Part shown: in pieces, positions 1 through 11,854 of the stretch
Position numbering within the stretch: position 1 is the first letter of the stretch
Layout of the letters: every line of letters starts with the position of its first letter
DNA from: Schaalia sp. 19OD2882
GTDB lineage: Bacteria > Actinomycetota > Actinomycetes > Actinomycetales > Actinomycetaceae
Reading direction: 5' to 3'
NCBI RefSeq assembly: GCF_018986735.1
Contig: NZ_CP065521.1
Span: 2,108,001 to 2,172,000, forward strand
Length of the DNA: 64,000 nucleotides
The notes under the pieces: model-generated
What the model saw: the letters and a program-made list of their open reading frames with translations, nothing else
What the model was told of the DNA's origin: nothing
The model's database searches: none
Program-made: the position numbers and the translations under genes

Positions 1-1616
1 GGGGTGCCGTCACGATTCGCTCCGGCAATGCGCAGACGCAGGAAGGTGTTCTCGACGGTGGAGGTCGCAGGATCGTCGCTGCGCCTGGCGTCCATGGGGA
101 CCGTCCACTGCAGATTCGCCCGGCCCGACGACGGGCAGGTGGTGGGCTGGGAACGCTCGGTGTCGTCGTCGAAGGTGCCATTGAGGTTCCAGTCGATCCA
201 GCCCACCACCTGTGCCCCTTCACCGTGGCACGAAACGTTCTGGGACCACGTGAGACCGGGAAGCGTGCGGATTGTGGCGTCCAGACCCTCCAGGGCATCC
301 TCGTCATCATCGGCAGTAGGCGAACCCGGGCCGTCGCTGCCACTGAGGTCGTCGCCGTCGGCCCCCGGGGTCGGATTCTGGACGGAGTCGTGGTCGGTGT
401 ACCTTCCCAGGCCGATCTTGGGCGCAGAGGCCGTGGCCACGAGTTGCCGGGCCTGGGCCGCGGAAAGGTTGTACCAGTTGCCCACCGCCTCCCTGGGCGG
501 GGTCGAGGCGGACACGTCCAGCGCCCCTGCGCCACCCAGCTCGCCGCCGTCCCAGGAAGGCTGGAAGACGGATCCGGCATGGCCGTAGCTGTCTGGGGCG
601 TCGCCGAAGTCGACGTAGGAGACGACCCCCAGAGCGATGGCGGAGACGCCACCGCCCTTGAGTTCGACGTAGCCGCCGTCCGCATTCTCCATGAAGAGCA
701 CGGAGGAGGGGCCGCCGTTGACCGTTCCACCGTAGGCGCACTCTTCCTTGTCCGGGCGCAGCTGGAAGCCGGTCTTGTCGCCGCCCGGATAGGGGAAGGT
801 GTACTCGCCGCCCCACGAGTTCGTCGTGCAGGTGCCCTCACGGAAGGACTCCAGGAGGCGGAAACGCACCTCGTCGTCACTTCTGCCGTCCATGGGGATG
901 GGGGCCATGGACACGGATTCGCGTACGGAGCTCCGGCCCAGCCAATTCGAGGCCTCAGCATCCGCGTAGACCATGCCGGCCATGGGAAGGAGGGTCTTGG
1001 GCAGGTTGTCCAGCGCGGCCTTGGTCGGCCGCGCGGGCGACTCGATGACATAGGTGTCGCACTGGACCTTGAAGTAGGCGTTCGCGGAGACGTCGTTCAC
1101 CCCGCGCTGCGCGTTGGCGATGCCGATGGGCAGGCCCGAGCTGTAGGAGCCCGTGCTGCGTACTCCGTTGTCGTAGTTGACCGAGTTGTTGTAGAGGCGG
1201 GCAAGACCGTCCCCGCGCCACGTGCCGGGCACGTATCCCAGGGTGAGGCCGGCGTTGACGGTGGCGCCCGTGGCAGGGTCGACGTAGGTCGTGGAAACCT
1301 CACTGACCGTGCACTTGCTGGAACGCCACAATCCTGTGGCCATTGCGGTGGGCGTGGACCAGACGGTGGAGGTGACCCCGTCGTGGAGGCGGTTGCCGGA
1401 CAGGTTCGACGCGCCGCTCCAGTCGATCCAGTCGATGACGGTCTCGTACTTTCCCGCGCCACCATCCGGTGTGCCGTGGACGGCCCGGGCGGGCTGCACC
1501 GGGGTCACGGCCAAAAGGGTGCCCAGGACGATTCCATGGACGATACCGGCGCTGAGGACGAGCGCACTGAGGCGACCGTGTGATCGACGACGTCGACCTT
1601 GGGGCGTCGAAGGCAT
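1..1616 (-). CDS. Secreted CshA/GEVED-type surface protein, 3' end missing
   Basis: The reading frame opens at ATG 1616 (GGAG 8 bases upstream) and stays open for 538 codons to the window edge, so the C-terminus and any sortase motif are not visible. Residues 1-45 form a signal peptide: an Arg-rich start, a hydrophobic stretch LVLSAGIVHGIVLGTLLAV, then a likely cut after ARA. The next part resembles the non-repetitive domain of streptococcal CshA adhesins (GASNLSGNRLHDG, then a TWRGDGLARLYNN segment). After that come DFGDAPDSYGH and WIDWNLNGTFDDDTERS, the hallmark of GEVED domains in actinobacterial surface proteins. An acidic DGDDLSGSDG linker separates the halves. Likely role is a cell-wall-attached adhesin or fibril (family inference). 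Downstream genes are outside the window. Confidence 0.72.
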   Translation of the reverse strand, partial: MPSTPQGRRRRSHGRLSALVLSAGIVHGIVLGTLLAVTPVQPARAVHGTPDGGAGKYETVIDWIDWSGASNLSGNRLHDGVTSTVWSTPTAMATGLWRSSKCTVSEVSTTYVDPATGATVNAGLTLGYVPGTWRGDGLARLYNNSVNYDNGVRSTGSYSSGLPIGIANAQRGVNDVSANAYFKVQCDTYVIESPARPTKAALDNLPKTLLPMAGMVYADAEASNWLGRSSVRESVSMAPIPMDGRSDDEVRFRLLESFREGTCTTNSWGGEYTFPYPGGDKTGFQLRPDKEECAYGGTVNGGPSSVLFMENADGGYVELKGGGVSAIALGVVSYVDFGDAPDSYGHAGSVFQPSWDGGELGGAGALDVSASTPPREAVGNWYNLSAAQARQLVATASAPKIGLGRYTDHDSVQNPTPGADGDDLSGSDGPGSPTADDDEDALEGLDATIRTLPGLTWSQNVSCHGEGAQVVGWIDWNLNGTFDDDTERSQPTTCPSSGRANLQWTVPMDARRSDDPATSTVENTFLRLRIAGANRDGT

Positions 1617-1928
1617 TGCCAACACTCCATCAGCGGTGATCGTGTGCGTGCGTGGACGGGTTGTCCGGCATCCGAAGCCCAGACTACTGTGCACCCGCGC
1701 AGCATTTGAAGGAGATTCACCGGGATTAAGATCACGCCGCGTCGTCCCCTCAGGCACTTCGATTGCGCCACTGGAGGCCACAACCCGACCGAGGACGCCC
1801 GGTTTCAATGCTGGAAGCGCACGATTCCGCGGAAATCGCCGCCTTGATCCGCCATCCGTCGGCGTGGTCCACACCCGGTTCGACCGGCCGGTCAGGCAAT
1901 GAGTCTCAGTTCCTGTGTCCACATACGA
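1617..1928. other. Non-coding gap between the surface-protein gene and tuf terminator
   Basis: About 310 bases upstream of the surface-protein start. Short frames exist on both strands but none has a ribosome site or recognisable product. It presumably carries the promoter for the minus-strand surface protein. I could not pick a convincing -35/-10 pair. Confidence 0.4.
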
Positions 1929-1962
1929 CGGGGCCCGTCGTCCCTTCGGACGACGGGCCCCG
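1929..1962 (-). terminator. Rho-independent-like terminator after tuf
   Basis: Perfect 15-bp GC-rich inverted repeat (arms 1929-1943 and 1948-1962) with a 4-base loop, starting 35 bases past the tuf stop codon. There is no long T-run, as is usual in high-GC actinobacteria. Confidence 0.8.
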
Positions 1963-1997
1963 CAAGAGGTGGGACCATCAGATCCTGACCGTCATGA

Positions 1998-3188
<1,191 letters not shown>

Positions 3189-3372
3189 TTGTGTCCTCCT
3201 GGACTCGGGTAGAAATTCTCAGCCTGGGGCTGGGTGTCACTCTAACACCCACTTGAGCCTGAGACCTACAGGGTTTTCTTGGTGTGAGGCGGGTCGCTCC
3301 GCCCTCGCCATCCGCCGACGTGGCCGCCAGCGGACATTCGACGAGGGCGGGGACAACCCGACCCCGTGGGAC

Positions 3373-5493
<2,121 letters not shown>

Positions 5494-5612
5494 GGAGAAA
5501 GTCCTTCGCTCGAATTGCTCGGTTGTTGGCTGTGTGGATGGGCGCCGTCCTCAGAAGAGGGCGACCCGATCGGCCGTGTCGGCTTCCCGGGCCGCCCTCG
5601 TCACCAGGATGG

Positions 5613-6083
5613 TCACCAGCGGTAGTGGGCGAACGCGCGGTTCGACTCGGCCATCTTGTGCATGTCCTCGCGGCGCTTGACAGCGGCGCCGAGGCCGTTG
5701 GAGGCGTCGAGGATCTCGTTGGCCAGACGCTCGGTCATGGTCTTCTCGCGACGCTGACGCGAGAAGTCGACCAGCCAACGCAGGGCCAGGGTGGTGGCAC
5801 GGGCGGGACGGACCTCGACCGGAACCTGGTAGGTGGCGCCACCGACGCGGCGGGAGCGGACCTCCAGGGCGGGGCGGATGTTGTCCATCGCGCGCTTGAG
5901 GACGGCCACGGGATCCTGGTCGGTGCGCTCACGCACGGTCTCCAGGGCGCCGTAGACGATGCGCTCGGCAATGGTCTTCTTGCCGTCCAGCAGGACGCGG
6001 TTGACCAGCTGGGTGACCATCCTCGACCCGTAGACCGGGTCCTCGACCAGCGGACGCTTGGGAGCGGGGCCCTTACGAGGCAT
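5613..6083 (-). CDS. rpsG: 30S ribosomal protein S7
   Basis: 156 aa, the usual length. S7 nucleates assembly of the 30S head and touches the E-site tRNA. It begins [16 protein letters not shown] and contains the conserved [17 protein letters not shown] helix. The ATG overlaps the rpsL stop codon by one base (TAATG), so its translation is probably coupled to rpsL. In other bacteria S7 can repress its own operon by binding this junction; no such structure was worked out here. Confidence 0.99.
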   Translation of the reverse strand: MPRKGPAPKRPLVEDPVYGSRMVTQLVNRVLLDGKKTIAERIVYGALETVRERTDQDPVAVLKRAMDNIRPALEVRSRRVGGATYQVPVEVRPARATTLALRWLVDFSRQRREKTMTERLANEILDASNGLGAAVKRREDMHKMAESNRAFAHYRW

Positions 6084-6457
6084 TACTTCTTCTCCTTCTT
6101 CGCGCCGTAACGGGAACGAGCCTGCTTGCGGTTGCGCACGCCCTGGGTGTCCAGGGAGCCGCGCACGATGCGGTAGCGGACACCGGGAAGGTCCTTGACA
6201 CGACCGCCACGGACGAGGACGATCGAGTGCTCCTGCAGGTTGTGGCCCTCACCGGGGATGTAGGCCGTGACCTCGATGCCCGAGGACAGGCGCACACGGG
6301 CGACCTTGCGAAGCGCCGAGTTCGGCTTCTTCGGGGTGGTGGTGTACACGCGGGTGCACACGCCGCGGCGCTGGGGCGAGCCCTTGAGCGCGGGGGTCTT
6401 GACCTTGCCGCGCTTGGAGCTGCGGCCCTTGCGGACGAGCTGCTGAATGGTTGGCAC
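6083..6457 (-). CDS. rpsL: 30S ribosomal protein S12
   Basis: 124 aa when started at GTG 6457 ([11 protein letters not shown]), preceded by GGAG 6 bases upstream. The frame remains open further upstream, but only this start gives the universal S12 length and N-terminus. S12 sits at the decoding centre. The residues whose mutation gives streptomycin resistance look wild type: Lys in TPKKPNS and Lys in RVKDLPG. First gene of the str operon (rpsL-rpsG-fusA-tuf), about 300 bases from its likely promoter. Confidence 0.98.
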   Translation of the reverse strand: MPTIQQLVRKGRSSKRGKVKTPALKGSPQRRGVCTRVYTTTPKKPNSALRKVARVRLSSGIEVTAYIPGEGHNLQEHSIVLVRGGRVKDLPGVRYRIVRGSLDTQGVRNRKQARSRYGAKKEKK

Positions 6458-6755
6458 TGGGACTCCAGTTCTGTTTTCCGTCTTCGGTCGGACCGCCCGG
6501 CCCGACCCTTGTGGGTCAGTCTGCCGAGACCGGTCGAGCCCCCCATTGGGCGCACAGATGTCCACCGGGGGCCGGTGCGCCATGATGTCCCTGCGCTGGG
6601 CGCACGCCCGGAGGCGTTTCGGGTCAGAGGATGACGCCCGGAGCTCCGACGGAAGTGGAGCCCGCGTGCCGAAGCCCCTTCACGAGGTCGGAGCCCGGCT
6701 CGCCCGGCACTGGGCCGGGACGGGGAACCCGCACGGACGCGGGTCACCGCAGGCA

Positions 6756-6785
6756 AGACTAGTGGCCCCACGCGAGGCCGGTCAA
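6756..6785 (-). promoter_or_regulatory. Probable promoter of the str operon
   Basis: On the minus strand, TTGACC (6780-6785) and TAGTCT (6756-6761) are separated by 18 bases. This is a good match to housekeeping sigma promoters of actinobacterial ribosomal genes. Transcription would start about 290 bases ahead of rpsL. Confidence 0.6.
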
Positions 6786-6901
6786 CGCGGCCCCGCGTGA
6801 CCTGCGACGCAGGAAGAGCCGACCACTGACCTCGCCCACGGTCCACAGGGGCCCGTCACGCCCGCGAAGAACTCCACCTTTCCGGGCACGCCTCACAAGA
6901 G

Positions 6902-6920
6902 TAAGGTGTGCCTCAGTCAA
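6902..6920 (+). promoter_or_regulatory. Possible DtxR/IdeR-like iron box
   Basis: TAAGGTGTGCCTCAGTCAA matches the actinobacterial iron-box consensus at about 12 of 19 positions. The AGGTnnGCCT core is intact but the right half is degenerate. It lies 33 bases ahead of the ECF operon start codon, where a repressor site would be expected. Suggestive only. Confidence 0.25.
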
Positions 6921-6952
6921 TCTCAGCGGTATCTGCAGCAATGAGGAGCCCC

Positions 6953-7540
6953 GTGTCCGACTCAACCCCCGAGATCCGCACCTCCAGCAGGAAGGGAATG
7001 CGCGATTCCGTCCTGGGAACCCGAAACCTCATGACCATCGCGGCCCTCAGCGTCGTCGGCTCCCTGATCGTCGTGCCCCTGTCGATCCTCACCCCGGCCT
7101 TCGCCACGACCCCCCGGGCGATCCTCGTCATGTGCGCGACCATGGGCATCTGGTACATCGCCTATCTGCTTCCGGGACTCCTGGTGCCCAAACCCGGAGC
7201 ATTCCTCGTGGCGGGCCTGCTCATGGGGATCGTCTCGACCTTCACCACGCCACTCGGCCCGACCGCCGTCATCGGAAACCTCATCGGCGCCGCCTTCCTC
7301 GAGATCCCCATGGCCGTCCTGCTCTACAAGAAATGGGCGTGGTGGTCCTACGGGCTCGGTGCGATCGTCTTCGGCGGCACCAACGCCGCAATGTACGCAA
7401 GCGCCTACAACATCGACCAACCCCGATCCGAATTCGTCATCGGCATCGTCATCGCGATTCTCTCCTGCTTCGTCGTCCTCGCCCTGGGCCTGGTCCTTCG
7501 TCGCCGCCTCCAGCGCGCCGGTGTCGGAGTCCGGCAGTGA
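6953..7540 (+). CDS. ECF transporter substrate-binding (S) membrane component, MptD/Trep_Strep-like
   Basis: 195 aa from GTG 6953 with GAGGAG 4 bases upstream; an ATG at 6941 is the alternative. About six hydrophobic segments start after a short polar N-terminus, e.g. TIAALSVVGSLIVVPLSIL, YLLPGLLVPKPGAFLVAGLL and FVIGIVIAILSCFVVLALGL. Size and layout fit the S subunit that picks the substrate of an energy-coupling-factor importer. The PKPGAFLVAGLLMG and IGAAFLEIP segments resemble the MptD/Trep_Strep family, whose substrate is not established. It overlaps the next gene by GTGA. The two exporter-fold genes downstream suggest a metal chelate or siderophore rather than a vitamin (inference). Confidence 0.7.
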   Translation: MSDSTPEIRTSSRKGMRDSVLGTRNLMTIAALSVVGSLIVVPLSILTPAFATTPRAILVMCATMGIWYIAYLLPGLLVPKPGAFLVAGLLMGIVSTFTTPLGPTAVIGNLIGAAFLEIPMAVLLYKKWAWWSYGLGAIVFGGTNAAMYASAYNIDQPRSEFVIGIVIAILSCFVVLALGLVLRRRLQRAGVGVRQ

Positions 7541-9309
7541 CCCCGACGCCGAGGAGCGCCGCCACGGACTCCTCCGGCAACGGCCTGCCCTGCGACCTCG
7601 TCGCACGCCTGGCCGATGTCCAGGTCCGCTACCACGGACGCGCCGACTGGATCCCCTCCGCGCCATTCGACCTCGACCTTCGCGCGGGAACCTCGACCCT
7701 GCTCGTCGGCCCCTCCGGGTGCGGGAAGTCGACCCTGTCGCTGACCGTCGACGGCCTGGTCCCCCACTCACTGCCCTCCGACTACAGGGGATCGGTCCTC
7801 GTGGGCGGAAGCGAAGTCGCCGATGTCGACATCGCACCCCTGGCCACAAAGGTCGCGCTGGTCATGCAGGACCCCGATTCCCAGATCGTGCGACGCAGCG
7901 TCTGGGACGAGGTCTGCTACGCCCTGGAGAACCTGTGTCTGCCCCTGAGCCAGATCGATGAGCGCGCCGAAGAAGCACTGCGCCTTCTCGACATCGTCGA
8001 CCTCGCCGCACGCGACCCGTGGCAGCTCTCAGGAGGTCAACGCCAACGTGTCATCCTCGCCGGCGCCCTCGCCCAGCGCCCTGAGATCCTCGTCCTGGAC
8101 GAGCCGACCGCGAATCTCGACCCGGTGGCCGCCCACGACTTCCACCGCGCCATCGAAACCCTGACCGATCACGGCACCACCCTGCTCATCGTCGAGCACA
8201 ATCTTGACGACCTCGCCCACCGCGTCGACAGGGTCGTCGCACTCGACGCCTCCGGTTCCCTCCTGGCCGAGGGGAGCGCGCGCGAGGTCTTCACCGGCTC
8301 TGCACGCCTCCTGGCCGACGCGGGCATCCGTCTGCCCACCTCCGTCGATCTCGGACTTCGCCTGGGAATCGACCCGCCCCTGGGCCCCGAAGAGACGACC
8401 TCGGCCCTGCGCCGCCTCTTCGGTTCAGCCCCTCCGGCAACGATCGACGAGGACGGCGACCGACCCGAGGAGATCGCGACTGCCCCCACCGAGGACTCCC
8501 GCGTGGTCCTGGAGGCCGAGAACCTGTGCGTCGGCAACTCCCGCCACCCGATCCTCACCGACATCGACCTGGCTGTCCGCTCAGGTGAAATGACCGCTCT
8601 GCTCGGAACGAATGGATCCGGAAAGTCCACGCTCCTGCGCGCCCTCGTCGGCCTCCAACGAATCTCCCCCGGAACGGTCCGCTCCGGCCGCGAGCGCAGG
8701 CGCGGACGCGCCACCGGGGCGTGCACACTGGTCACCCAGAATCCCGAGCACCAGTTCGTCACCGCCTCCGTGCGTGACGAACTGGCCCACTCGATGCGTC
8801 TGGCCGGACGCCCCGCGGCCCAGATCGACCAGGTCGTGGCCGATCTTCTCGACGAACACGGCCTGACGGCCTTGGCCGACCGCAATCCATTCACCCTGTC
8901 GGGCGGGCAGAAGCGTCGTCTCTCCGTCGCAGCGGCCCTGACCGTGCAGCGTGAACTCGTTCTCCTTGACGAGCCGACCTTCGGCCAGGACGAACACCAC
9001 GCCCGCTCCCTCATGGAACACATGCGCTCCTTCGCCGGTCAGGGCGGGGCCGTCCTCTTCGCCACCCACGACCTGTCCATCACCGCCGACTTCGCCCAAC
9101 GCGTCATCGTCCTCGCCGATGGCCGCATCGTCGCCGACGGCCCGGCCCGTCGTCTCCTGGCCGACCGTGAACTCCTCGAATCGGCGGGCCTGCGCCCCAC
9201 TCCCCTGGCACTCATCGCCGATCGGGCGCGCGCCGACGGCGTGGCGGCTCCGCACTGGCTCTCCCGCCTCGACCTGCCCGACCTGTGTGAGGAGGAGATC
9301 CTTCATTGA
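7537..9309 (+). CDS. ECF transporter fused double ATPase (A-A' component)
   Basis: 590 aa from GTG 7537 (GGAG 8 bases upstream, GTGA overlap with the S gene). Two complete ATPase domains are joined in one chain. Domain 1 has Walker [10 protein letters not shown] at about residues 58-66, signature QLSGGQRQR and Walker B LVLDEPTANLD. Domain 2 has GTNGSGKST, TLSGGQKRR and LLDEPTFGQDE. Many ECF systems use two separate ATPases (EcfA1/A2); here one protein supplies both. It would power substrate release from the S-T membrane complex at the cytoplasmic face. Confidence 0.88.
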   Translation: MTPTPRSAATDSSGNGLPCDLVARLADVQVRYHGRADWIPSAPFDLDLRAGTSTLLVGPSGCGKSTLSLTVDGLVPHSLPSDYRGSVLVGGSEVADVDIAPLATKVALVMQDPDSQIVRRSVWDEVCYALENLCLPLSQIDERAEEALRLLDIVDLAARDPWQLSGGQRQRVILAGALAQRPEILVLDEPTANLDPVAAHDFHRAIETLTDHGTTLLIVEHNLDDLAHRVDRVVALDASGSLLAEGSAREVFTGSARLLADAGIRLPTSVDLGLRLGIDPPLGPEETTSALRRLFGSAPPATIDEDGDRPEEIATAPTEDSRVVLEAENLCVGNSRHPILTDIDLAVRSGEMTALLGTNGSGKSTLLRALVGLQRISPGTVRSGRERRRGRATGACTLVTQNPEHQFVTASVRDELAHSMRLAGRPAAQIDQVVADLLDEHGLTALADRNPFTLSGGQKRRLSVAAALTVQRELVLLDEPTFGQDEHHARSLMEHMRSFAGQGGAVLFATHDLSITADFAQRVIVLADGRIVADGPARRLLADRELLESAGLRPTPLALIADRARADGVAAPHWLSRLDLPDLCEEEILH

Positions 9310-10121
9310 CCACTGCCCTGCTGCCCCCGCCGCCCACGCCGCGCCCCGGACTTTCGGGAATGCTGCGCCTCGACCCGCTTGCGCCACTCATCGCGATCAT
9401 CGCCCCGATCGCGGCGATCAGCACCTCCTGCACGTGGGAGGTGGGGGCGCTCACCATGTGCGTGCTCCTGCCCCTGCTGGTCGTCATCCAACCGCGACGA
9501 GGCGCCTGGGCGGCCATCGGGATCCTCGTGTTCACCACGGTCCTCACCCTGGGATTCGCCTCGACCACTGACATCGGTCACGAAAGGGCCCAGGCGATCA
9601 TCTCCCACCTGGGGTGGTTCTCCCCGACCCAGTGGGACGGCGCCTTGAACTTCACGGCGCGCGTCGGCGCGATCCTGACCCTGCTGCTGGCTGCGGGTCT
9701 GCTCAGCGGACCCGAGGACACGATCCGCGCATTCGTCGTTCACCTCAAGATGCCCAATCGCATCGCTCAAGCGGGCATCGCCGCACTCGGTTTCGCCTCC
9801 GTCCTGCGTCGCGAACAGCGTTCGATCATCGAGGCCCACATCCTGCGAGGCTCCGCCCTCGACGCCCCGATCCTGGGAGGCGCGATCCGCTGGTTCCGCT
9901 CGATGCCCGCCCTCGTCGCCGCAGCGGTGCGCCACGCCGAGCGCGTCTCCATGTCGATGGACGCCCGAGCCTTCGGCGCCCACCCGACGCGCACCGAACG
10001 CACCGACTTCTCCTGGAGGATGCGCGACACCGTGTTCCTCATCCTCGCCTTCGCCGCCACCGGCCTGCTCATCGGCGCCTACTGGGACGTGGGCTTCGCA
10101 ATCCAACACAACCTCGCATGA
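9306..10121 (+). CDS. ECF transporter T component (CbiQ/EcfT family)
   Basis: 271 aa. Start TTG 9306 overlaps the previous stop (TTGA) and has GGAGGAG about 10 bases upstream; no ATG gives a better start. Membrane segments (LAPLIAIIAPIAAIS, ALTMCVLLPLLVVI, GILVFTTVLTLGF, GAILTLLLAAGLL) flank coupling helices. The Ala-Arg-Gly-like signatures of T subunits appear as EAHILRGSAL and SMDARAFGA. T proteins link the ATPases to the S subunit. Co-translated with its neighbours. Confidence 0.85.
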   Translation: MTTALLPPPPTPRPGLSGMLRLDPLAPLIAIIAPIAAISTSCTWEVGALTMCVLLPLLVVIQPRRGAWAAIGILVFTTVLTLGFASTTDIGHERAQAIISHLGWFSPTQWDGALNFTARVGAILTLLLAAGLLSGPEDTIRAFVVHLKMPNRIAQAGIAALGFASVLRREQRSIIEAHILRGSALDAPILGGAIRWFRSMPALVAAAVRHAERVSMSMDARAFGAHPTRTERTDFSWRMRDTVFLILAFAATGLLIGAYWDVGFAIQHNLA

Positions 10122-11854
10122 AAGTGGCAGACCCCATGACCCTCTCCGACATCCTGCGTCCGGTGAGTTCGACCATGAAGGCCGTTTTCGCCCTCGGTTT
10201 CATCGCCTCCGGATTCACGCTGCTGGCACCCATCGCCGTCACACAACTGTCCCACTCGGCCCTGGCCGGCAACCTGACCGCCACTTCGGTCTGGTTCTGG
10301 CTGGCCATGATCGTCCTCGGATTCGTCGCGTCGCACCTGATCGCCACCGGAGCGACCGGACACGCGCACATGGTCGAGTCGAAGTTCCGGTACGACCTGC
10401 GCTCGCGGATCGCCCGCCACATGGGTCGCCTGCCACTGGGCTGGCACACGTCGGAGGCCTCCGGGCGCGTACGCACGATCATCTCCGAGGACGTGACCAA
10501 GATCCACACGATCATCGCCCACACGGGAACCGATCTCGGCCACGCGGTCGGGACGATCCTGCTCGGATCGATCTACCTGTTCACCCTGTCCTGGCAGTAC
10601 GCCCTGGTCGTGGTCGGGTGGCTGGTCGTCTCGATCGTCGTGTTCTCCTTGGCGATGCTCACGAACCCCACGACCTCGATGGAGGTCTTCAACGAGGCCG
10701 AGAAGGACTTGACCGCCTCGACGATCGAGTTGGCGGACGGAATCGCGACCGTCAAGGCCTTCGGCATGTCCGGATCCTTGTTCCAACGCTTCTCCGACGC
10801 CTTGGACCGGTACACGAACGCCTCGTACGCGTGGATGAAGGGGCCGGGCAAACCGATGGCGGTCATGATGGCCCTGATCTCACCGGCCGGAATGCTCGTC
10901 CCGATCCTCGTCGGCGCTTGGGCGCTGGTCGGCGCCGGAATCGTCGAGCCCATCCTCATCGTGCCTTTCCTGCTGGTCGGAGTGACGCTGCCGTCCGGGC
11001 TGGCCAATGTCGTCCCCCTGATGCATCTGGTCGAACGCGGCAAGGACGCAGCGGAGAGCATCGGAGCCCTCCTGGCCGAACCGGCGCTTCCGGAAGCCGC
11101 CGAGCCCCGCACGATCCCCGAAGGGGCTCGTGCGGACATCGTCTTCGAGAACGTGTCCTTCCGTTACGCCCCCGACGCGCCGTGGGCCCTGCGTGAGATC
11201 GACGCGCGTTTCCCAGCGGACCGGGTCACGGCCGTCGTCGGCCCCTCGGGCTCCGGCAAGTCGACTCTGGTCAAACTCATCGCGCGTTTCTGGGACGTGG
11301 ACGAAGGACGTGTCCTCCTGTCGGGAGTACCCATCACCGAACTCGCATCCTCGGACCTGCTCTCCCGTCTGACGATCGTCCTGCAGGACGGGGGACTGCT
11401 GACCGACACCGTTGAGGCCAACATCCGGCTCGGGCGCCCCTTGGCCACCAGGGAGCAGGTCGAGGCCGCAGCCCACCGGGCTCGCATCGATGGGCGCATC
11501 CGCGAACTGCCCGACGGCTACGACTCGGTCATCGGAACCGGAGGGGTCCATTTCTCCGGCGGTGAGGCCCAGCGCATCGCCTTGGCCCGCGCATTCCTCA
11601 CCGGATCCGAAGTCCTCCTCCTCGACGAGGCGACCGCCCAGGCCGACCCGCATTCCGAACGCCAGATACAAGAGGCACTCGGCACATTGGCCGCCGGACG
11701 CACGACCATCGTCATCGCCCACCGCCTGGCCACGATCGTCGACGCCGACCAGATCCTCGTCCTCGACTCCGGACGCATCGTCGAATCCGGAACACACGCA
11801 GAACTCCTCACCCGTGGGGGGACCTACGCCGCAATGTGGGAGGCCCAGCAATGA
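10118..11854 (+). CDS. ABC transporter half-protein, exporter fold (membrane + ATPase), subunit 1
   Basis: 578 aa from ATG 10118 (ATGA overlap with the T gene; ATG 10136 is possible). Residues 1-310 hold six membrane helices of a type IV ('exporter') domain. Residues about 330-575 hold the ATPase with GPSGSGKST, signature FSGGEAQRIALARAF, Walker B LLLDEATAQADP and H-loop IAHRLATI. The ATAQADP D-loop departs from the usual ATSALD. It pairs with the next gene, of identical length. In YbtPQ and IrtAB such heterodimers import ferric siderophores despite the exporter fold. The ECF genes alongside favour import here too, but direction is inference. Confidence 0.85.
   Translation: MKVADPMTLSDILRPVSSTMKAVFALGFIASGFTLLAPIAVTQLSHSALAGNLTATSVWFWLAMIVLGFVASHLIATGATGHAHMVESKFRYDLRSRIARHMGRLPLGWHTSEASGRVRTIISEDVTKIHTIIAHTGTDLGHAVGTILLGSIYLFTLSWQYALVVVGWLVVSIVVFSLAMLTNPTTSMEVFNEAEKDLTASTIELADGIATVKAFGMSGSLFQRFSDALDRYTNASYAWMKGPGKPMAVMMALISPAGMLVPILVGAWALVGAGIVEPILIVPFLLVGVTLPSGLANVVPLMHLVERGKDAAESIGALLAEPALPEAAEPRTIPEGARADIVFENVSFRYAPDAPWALREIDARFPADRVTAVVGPSGSGKSTLVKLIARFWDVDEGRVLLSGVPITELASSDLLSRLTIVLQDGGLLTDTVEANIRLGRPLATREQVEAAAHRARIDGRIRELPDGYDSVIGTGGVHFSGGEAQRIALARAFLTGSEVLLLDEATAQADPHSERQIQEALGTLAAGRTTIVIAHRLATIVDADQILVLDSGRIVESGTHAELLTRGGTYAAMWEAQQ

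Larger units (their letters stand above)
6458..6952. other. Divergent intergenic region between str operon and ECF operon
   Basis: 495 bases with no supported gene. It holds the likely str promoter (minus strand, 6756-6785), a long rpsL leader, and on the plus side the control region of the ECF operon with a possible iron-regulator box. The frames crossing it have no ribosome sites and no family resemblance. Confidence 0.6.

Noticed and set aside
225..1583. 452-codon plus-strand frame across the left end
   Set aside because: The minus strand carries a signal peptide, a ribosome site and recognisable adhesin domains over the same bases.
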